In this document: in pieces, positions 59,170-64,000 of the stretch
Layout: each line of letters opens with the position of its first letter
Numbering within the stretch: the first letter of the stretch is position 1
DNA from: Rhizophagus irregularis
Taxonomy: Eukaryota > Glomeromycota > Glomeromycetes > Glomerales > Glomeraceae
Direction of reading: 5' to 3'
DNA length: 64,000 nucleotides
NCBI RefSeq assembly: GCF_026210795.1
Contig: NC_089459.1
Location: 1,736,001-1,800,000 of the forward strand
Translations under genes and position numbers: made by a program
The notes under the pieces: generated by a model
What the model saw: only the letters and a program-made list of their open reading frames with translations
Databases searched by the model: none
Told to the model about the DNA's origin: nothing

Positions 59170-61120
59170 ATTATAATCAAAAGCCTAGGAAAGAATAGGA
59201 TCACGTCTGGGTTGTAAAGTAGTAGTCGAGAGGAGAGGTGCATGTCTAGAGGAAAGGACATTTGCAGCATCATTATGAGAGAAAGATGTATTAGGGAACA
59301 GATGTACTAGCATATTCGGCGAGGATAATTGTTGGTATTCAAACTGGGAAATTGGGCCAGTTTCGTCCCAATTGTTCATTTAATCATGAGAGTCATATCA
59401 TGAATCACGATTTTCCAAAAATGTCTCATAATCTGGCTGTGCATAGAAGTGTCATGTAGGAAGATAGAACTTTCCAGTTCAGCAATTCGGAGTTCATGGC
59501 TTTTAAGCTGAGCAAAAAACCAATCAACTCGTTCATTCAAGGAACGGACGGTTGCAGATAAATCCAAGATTTGTTACCGAAGAGCAGCTATCTCTTCTGG
59601 AGTTATACTTGGGTAAGTTTGGGTAGGTGGAGTGACTAATGGCCTACCTATAGGCTGTGATTGTTGAGTGCGGGAAGATGAAGGACCGGTAGAGAAGGGA
59701 GTATTAGAAAGGTGTCCTTGTCCAGATTGACGAGAATTATTTGACCTGTTCCCAGTATTATGGGCAGAACAGGAGGGACAAGAACAGGAACGCGAGCGTG
59801 AAGAAGAATGACGGAAGAATTGATTCGGATTACGACCTCTTTGAGGGCCAGTTTTAAATCGAGAGTATAATTTGTCTAGCTGTGCAGAGGATTTGTTGGC
59901 AAGGCAGGGAGAACACTAGAATAGCGAGCAGCCTATACGGCCGTATACATGGCAGGTTCTTGACTTGATCAGGTAAATGCCAAGTGAGACCTTGATTCTT
60001 GAATGAGACAGTCAATTTCAAGGCTGAATCGAGAGTTTCTTGTGAGAAAAAATTTATATACACATAGGGCTTGAGTTTGTAAAAAGTGTAGGAAAGCGGG
60101 ATATTGATCGCTTTAGCAGAGACTTGGTTGGCGATATCAGTTAAGTCAGCTTCTTTAATATTTTTTGGAATACCAGCCAGAACTGCTACATATTGTCTTC
60201 GTGCATCACGTTGGGCTTTTGAATATGTAGCTAGACAAATATGTAGGGAGTTATCGAGACAGAGGATCGCCCATATGTCATCAAATTGGCGATTGGATCG
60301 GCAGTGCTAAATTGTACCATGGCAGTATAATAATGATTTTGAAGGGAAAATTTACAATGCACAACAGAACCATAACAGGAGAAAGCTAAGTGGACTTGTG
60401 TTTCAGTAAGGAACAAAGGAATATTGGTAATAAACAAAGATTTGGTATCGACATTTCATTTTGCGTCTGCAGAGGAGTATTGTACAAAGACCAAATCGAG
60501 AAAATCAGCATATGAACCAGAGGTAGAAGAGGTAAGATCAGCCTGTGCAAAAAAGGAGACGAGGATTCTCTTTTTGTCACCAGATCCTTCACAACGAGCA
60601 CGGGAATTATAAGAGGAAAGTTTGGAGAAGGCACGATCGACTTTGTCGCATATAGCACGGTTGGTAGTAAATTTAGATTTGAATGCATCAGGCATGTCAC
60701 ATAAATATGCAGCAGCATGATAATAAGAGGAGGTAGACTGCACTAAAGCCTTTGAAGTATCAGAGGAAGGAGCGCGGGCCAGATTAGAAAAGTTAACAGC
60801 TTTGCGGTATTAGAGGAAGCATGAATAGAGGCGTCAACAGTTTCAACGGGAGTGGTAGTATTGTCGGGAGAAGTGATCACTTGGACTTTATTGATGGGAA
60901 GACCTGAAGGAACACTGGATATAAGGTTGGAGACAGGAGTAACAGGCGAAGTTATATCAACATTCATAGCGTCATCGGAGACAGTACGCGAACATTTGTT
61001 AGGCGCGCCAGCGGTATTATTGGGAGACAGAAGCCAGTCTCCAGAAGGAGATGAGGTATCAGGATGCGGCAGTGATGAAATATCTGGATTAATAACAGAA
61101 GGAGCTGAAGGTGTAGTCAT
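59170..61120 (-). pseudogene. LINE ORF1 remnant with RRM-like domain
   Basis: ATG at 61118-61120 (MTTPSAPSVINPDISSLPHP). A serine/threonine/proline-rich N-terminus, then after a frameshift SSYYHAAAYLCDMPDAFKSK. A further shift leads to an RRM-like fold, LFITNIPLFLTETQVHLAFS .. CYGSVVHCKF, a second similar stretch (KPYVYINFFSQETLDSALKL), an arginine/serine-rich cysteine cluster (SCSCPSCSAH) and a predicted coiled coil (SLNERVDWFFAQLKSHELRI). RRM-bearing ORF1 proteins bind LINE RNA. At least three frame breaks. Confidence 0.6.
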
Positions 61121-61262
61121 AGTAAAAGTTCAGTAAAGAGGAAAGCAACTGGAGAAATATTAGTATATTGAACGAGCACTTAGAAATTTTTGAACGAAAA
61201 TTTCAAAAATAAATTTTGTTAGTAATTTCAAAAATCAGGGAAAGAGTTATGTAAATCCTCTC

Positions 61263-61534
61263 ACAACTTGCATTTGAAATTCTAACAGTGATGATTTTTA
61301 TTAAGATTTATTCGCACATTACAAAAAGAAGTAAAAATTAAAATAAATATTTAACTAAAAACAAATAGTCGCACAAATTTATACATATAGAAAAGAAACT
61401 AAACTTTAAAATCTAAATTTGTATATCCCAACTTTAAACCTACAAAAGCAAAGTTTCAGATTAACTACCCAAGTCCAATCCATCCTACCCTACAATCCAG
61501 TAAGCCAAGACACTAAATCGGACGAGAACTGTTC
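61263..61534 (-). mobile_element. 5'-truncated LINE copy (3' UTR only), 272 bp
   Basis: Nearly identical to the 3' UTR at 52209-52470 and to 61535-61950. Its 3' end (AAGTTGT) meets the 5' end of the 9 kb LINE and its truncated 5' end meets the 3' end of the next copy. Confidence 0.8.
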
Positions 61535-61964
61535 ACAACTTACATTTGAAATTCTAACAGTGAATTTATTAAGATTTATTCGCATATTACAAAAAGAAGT
61601 AAAAATAAAATAAATATCTAACTAAAAACAAATAGCCGCACAAATTTATACATATAGAGAAGAAACTAAACTATAAAACCTAAATTTGTATATCCCAACT
61701 TTAAACCTAAAAAAGCAAAGTTTCAGATCAACTACCCAAGTCCAATCCATCCTACCCTACAATCCAGTAGGCCAAGACACTAAATCGGACGAGGACTGTT
61801 TGACTCTTCAGAAAATCTGAGAGGTTGTTAAGCCAATTTATTCCTCGGATTATAGCAGAATGCGTCCAAAAATACCAAGTGAGGACCATTCTGAAGCCTG
61901 AAGCGGAGAAAAAGACTTGTTGGTCAGGAAAAAGTCACTGGAGAGGTGTCATAATGGAAATTGG
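61535..61964 (-). mobile_element. 5'-truncated LINE copy (3' UTR), about 430 bp
   Basis: Matches 52209-52640 of the long copy up to GGAGAGGTGTCA. Beyond it a CACTGGTC element begins, so the truncation point coincides with or was cut by that insertion. Confidence 0.75.
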
Positions 61965-62830
61965 CACTGGTCGAAATTAAAAAAATTGGACATATGGAAA
62001 ATCGGCCAAAAATCAGACCAAAATTGACTAACATTATAAATCGGCATATCTGATTGATGCCAATCAGACAATTTGATAAAAATTCAGCAAAAAATCATTA
62101 TATTTGATTGACGGCTGATTGATGCTAGTTGAAATCAAAAAAAAAATGGACAAATGGCAAATCAACCTAAAATTTGCCCAATATTCAAATATGCACTTCT
62201 GATTTATGGAAAATTGACAATTCAATAAATATTCAATAAAAATTCAATAAAAATTCAGCAAAAAATCATTATATTTGATTGACGGCTGATTGATGCTGGT
62301 TGAAATTAAAAAAAAAAATGGACAAAATAGCAAATCAACCTAAAATTTGCCCAATATTCAAATATGCACTTCCGATTTATGGAAAATTGACAATTCAATA
62401 AATATTCAATAAAAATTCAATAAAAATTCAGCAAAAAATCATTATATTTGATTGACGGCTGATTGATGCTGGTTGAAATTAAAAAAAAAATGGACAAAAT
62501 AGCAAATCAACCTAAATTTGCCCAATATTCAAATATGTACTTCAGATTTATGGAAAATTGACAATTCAATAAATATTCAATAAAAATTCAATAAAAATTC
62601 AGCAAAAAATCATTATATTTGATTGACGGCTGATTGATATCAAAAAAAAAATCTGACAAATTTGTAAATCAACCTAAAATTTACAATATTCAAATATGTA
62701 CTTCAGATTTATGGAAAATTAACAATTCAATAAAAATTCAATAAAAATTTAGCAAAAAATTATCATATTTGATTAACAGCTTAAAATTTGCCTAATATTG
62801 TCTGATTTATGGCACTTTTATATCAAATTG
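61965..62830. repeat. Tandem 172-bp repeat derived from a CACTGGTC element end
   Basis: Begins CACTGGTCGAAATTAAAAA. GATTGACGGCTGATTGATGC recurs at about 62106, 62277, 62450 and 62621 (spacing 171-173 bp), with a decayed fifth copy near 62770. Each unit contains GCTGGTTGAAATTAAAAAAA, a near copy of the element end. Noncoding. Confidence 0.75.
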
Positions 62831-64000
62831 CACTGGTCAAAATCAAAACTTTTGGGCATGGAAAAATTGTCTCAATTTCAGAAGTTATTCGAATAAACGA
62901 TTTTTCAAAATCAACTTATGATGTACTAAGCCGCAGCCACAGTAAAATTAATCTGGCAATTAGTTGATCTATTACCGAATTTAGACTTTATTTAAACTAA
63001 AGTTTCGAAACTTTATCTTCATCTAACTTCATTCCTAAACAAAACGGTTTTAAACGTTTTGGGATTTTTTTTTAATTTTTTATCGGAAATAATGTTCCAA
63101 TTTTTAACATTTTTATTTTTTATGAAACGTTTTTTAACTTTTCATTTAATATTTTCAATCGGAACATTAGTTAACGTTCTGATTTTATTAATTTTTTTTT
63201 GCAAAAACTATTACTTTAAAAAACGTTTTCTAACATTTTTTTTTTATACTTTTAAATAGGAAATCGGCTCCTACTTGGATACCGAATTCCAAAGGTAAGT
63301 TTCGAAGAATTTCTTTGAAACTTTATAAAAAAAAACGTTTTCTAACATTTTTTTTATACTTTTATATAGGAAATCGTCTCCTACTTGGATACCGAATTCC
63401 AAAGGTAAGTTTTGAAGAATTTCTTTGAAACTTTATAAAAAAAAACGTTTTCTAACATTTTTTTATACTTTTATATAGGAAATCAGCTCCTACTTGGATA
63501 TCGATTTCCAAAGGTAAGTTTCGAAACAAAAGTTTCGAACTTTAAAAAACGTTTTTTAATATTACTAAAAACGTTTTTTTTTACTTTTGTATAGGAAATC
63601 GGCTCCAACGTGGACGCCGATATTCCAGATAAGTTTCGCATTTTCGAAACTTCTTTTGAAAAAAACGTTTAACGTTTTTTTTTTAATATTATTGTAGGAA
63701 TACCGTAAAGTTTCGATTTTTCGAAACTTTTTGACAAAAATTAATAAAAAACGTTTAATTTAACGTTTTTTATTATATTTTATTATTTTTTTTTGCAGGG
63801 AAATCGGCTCCAATATGGATACCAGAATCCCGCAGGTAAAGTTTCGATTTTTTGAAACTTTTTGAAAAAAATTAATAAAAAACGTTTAATATAACGTTTT
63901 TTATTATATTTTATTATTTTTTTTTGCAGGGAAATCGGCTCCAATATGGATACCGGAATCCCACATGCAAAGTTTCGATTTTTCGAAACTTTTTGAAAAA
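62831..64000 (+). mobile_element. CACTGGTC-ended element (left part), carrying array III
   Basis: Starts CACTGGTCAAAATCAAAACT, almost the same as the left end of the 8068-10876 element. The right end lies beyond the window. About 430 bp of AT-rich leader precede the exon/intron-like array. Confidence 0.55.
63260..64000 (+). repeat. Tandem microexon/intron-like array III
   Basis: Exon-like blocks of 35 nt with near-identical sequence (start GAAATCGGCTCC, end TTCCAAAG) at 63260-63294, 63370-63404 and 63479-63513, then variants at 63595-63628, 63799-63835 and 63930 onward. Intron-like blocks 63295-63369, 63405-63478, 63514-63594 and 63836-63929 start GTAAGTTTCGAA or GTAAAGTTTCGA, contain AAACGTTTTCTAACATTT-like motifs, and end TATAG or TGCAG. 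The donor after 63628 is ATAAGT and the last visible one is GCAAAG, both weakened. Continues off the right edge. Confidence 0.7.

Larger units (their letters stand above)
52209..61262 (-). mobile_element. Degenerate non-LTR retrotransposon (LINE), about 9 kb
   Basis: Minus-strand element with two open reading frame regions: ORF1 (RRM-like) and ORF2 (apurinic-type endonuclease plus reverse transcriptase), both broken by stops and frameshifts. The 3' UTR (52209-about 52650) ends AAATGTAAGTTGT and contains AATAAA. Two MITEs (52792-53087, 53309-53534) and a palindromic element (58833-59127) are inserted in it, so the copy is old. Its 5' end abuts the 3' end of a truncated copy. No LTRs: the repeated block at both ends is the 3' UTR of different copies. 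Confidence 0.8.

Noticed and set aside
52209-61964. Near-identical blocks at 52.2 kb and 61.3-61.9 kb as LTRs of a retroelement
   Set aside because: The element encodes an apurinic-type endonuclease and no protease/integrase; the blocks are 3' UTRs of successive same-strand LINE copies.
63059-63259. 66-codon frame rich in Phe/Leu as a small membrane protein
   Set aside because: It is the T-rich leader of array III; hydrophobicity comes from T runs.
1-64000. tRNA, rRNA or snRNA genes
   Set aside because: No cloverleaf, A/B box pair or conserved snRNA motif was recognised by eye; a covariance search (tRNAscan-SE, Infernal) would settle it.

Overview
The window is AT-rich nuclear DNA of a fungus. 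Genes carry many short introns (about 50-150 nt, GT..AG with two GC..AG cases) and encode ordinary fungal housekeeping proteins. A FAR1-type zinc protein and a dense mixture of foldback elements, MITEs and decayed LINEs recall repeat-rich arbuscular mycorrhizal fungi (Glomeromycotina, Rhizophagus-like). That placement is inference; no marker locus proves it.

Layout. (1) 1-18.4 kb is repeat territory. It holds foldback elements in three terminal-repeat families (AAAGCTCCG, AAAGCTCTA, AAGGTTGC) with 9-10 bp target duplications, a 2.8 kb element with CACTGGTC ends, and a gene remnant split by a MITE. Most strikingly, it holds tandem arrays of tiny exon-like blocks (19-59 nt) separated by near-uniform intron-like blocks (70-87 nt). 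(2) 18.4-47.7 kb is a compact gene island with 15 genes modelled, 14 of them recognised: N-myristoyltransferase, a FAR1-domain protein, BRX1, YAR1, VPS55, a mitochondrial carrier, a mitochondrial rhomboid protease, ribosomal protein eL6, eIF3e, RPN7, a SETD6/RKM4-like methyltransferase, lumazine synthase, a membrane-anchored Nudix hydrolase, a LACTB2-like hydrolase, PRP17, a small unrecognised ORF and a YVH1 zinc-domain protein (the last two bring the modelled set to 17 entries including the FAR1 gene). Most neighbours are divergent or convergent pairs, and many divergent promoters carry a CCAAT box. (3) 47.7-64 kb is again repeats: hAT-like MITEs with exact 8-bp duplications, a 9 kb decayed LINE preceded by two truncated copies in head-to-tail order, a 172-bp tandem repeat, and another exon/intron-like array running off the right edge.

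Functionally the island is rich in translation and ribosome assembly genes (BRX1, YAR1, YVH1, eL6, eIF3e), with proteostasis (RPN7, NMT, rhomboid), splicing (PRP17) and endosomal sorting (VPS55). They are independent genes, not an operon.

The candidate for an undescribed system is the exon/intron-like array. Each intron-like block has a donor, a branch-point-like CTAAC, a T tract and an AG acceptor. Its donor lies in one potential hairpin and its branch point in the loop of a second, and the second stem shows paired changes between unit types. Two arrays lie inside elements with the same CACTGGTC end. All intron models were made by hand from splice signals and protein similarity recalled from family knowledge; no database search was run.
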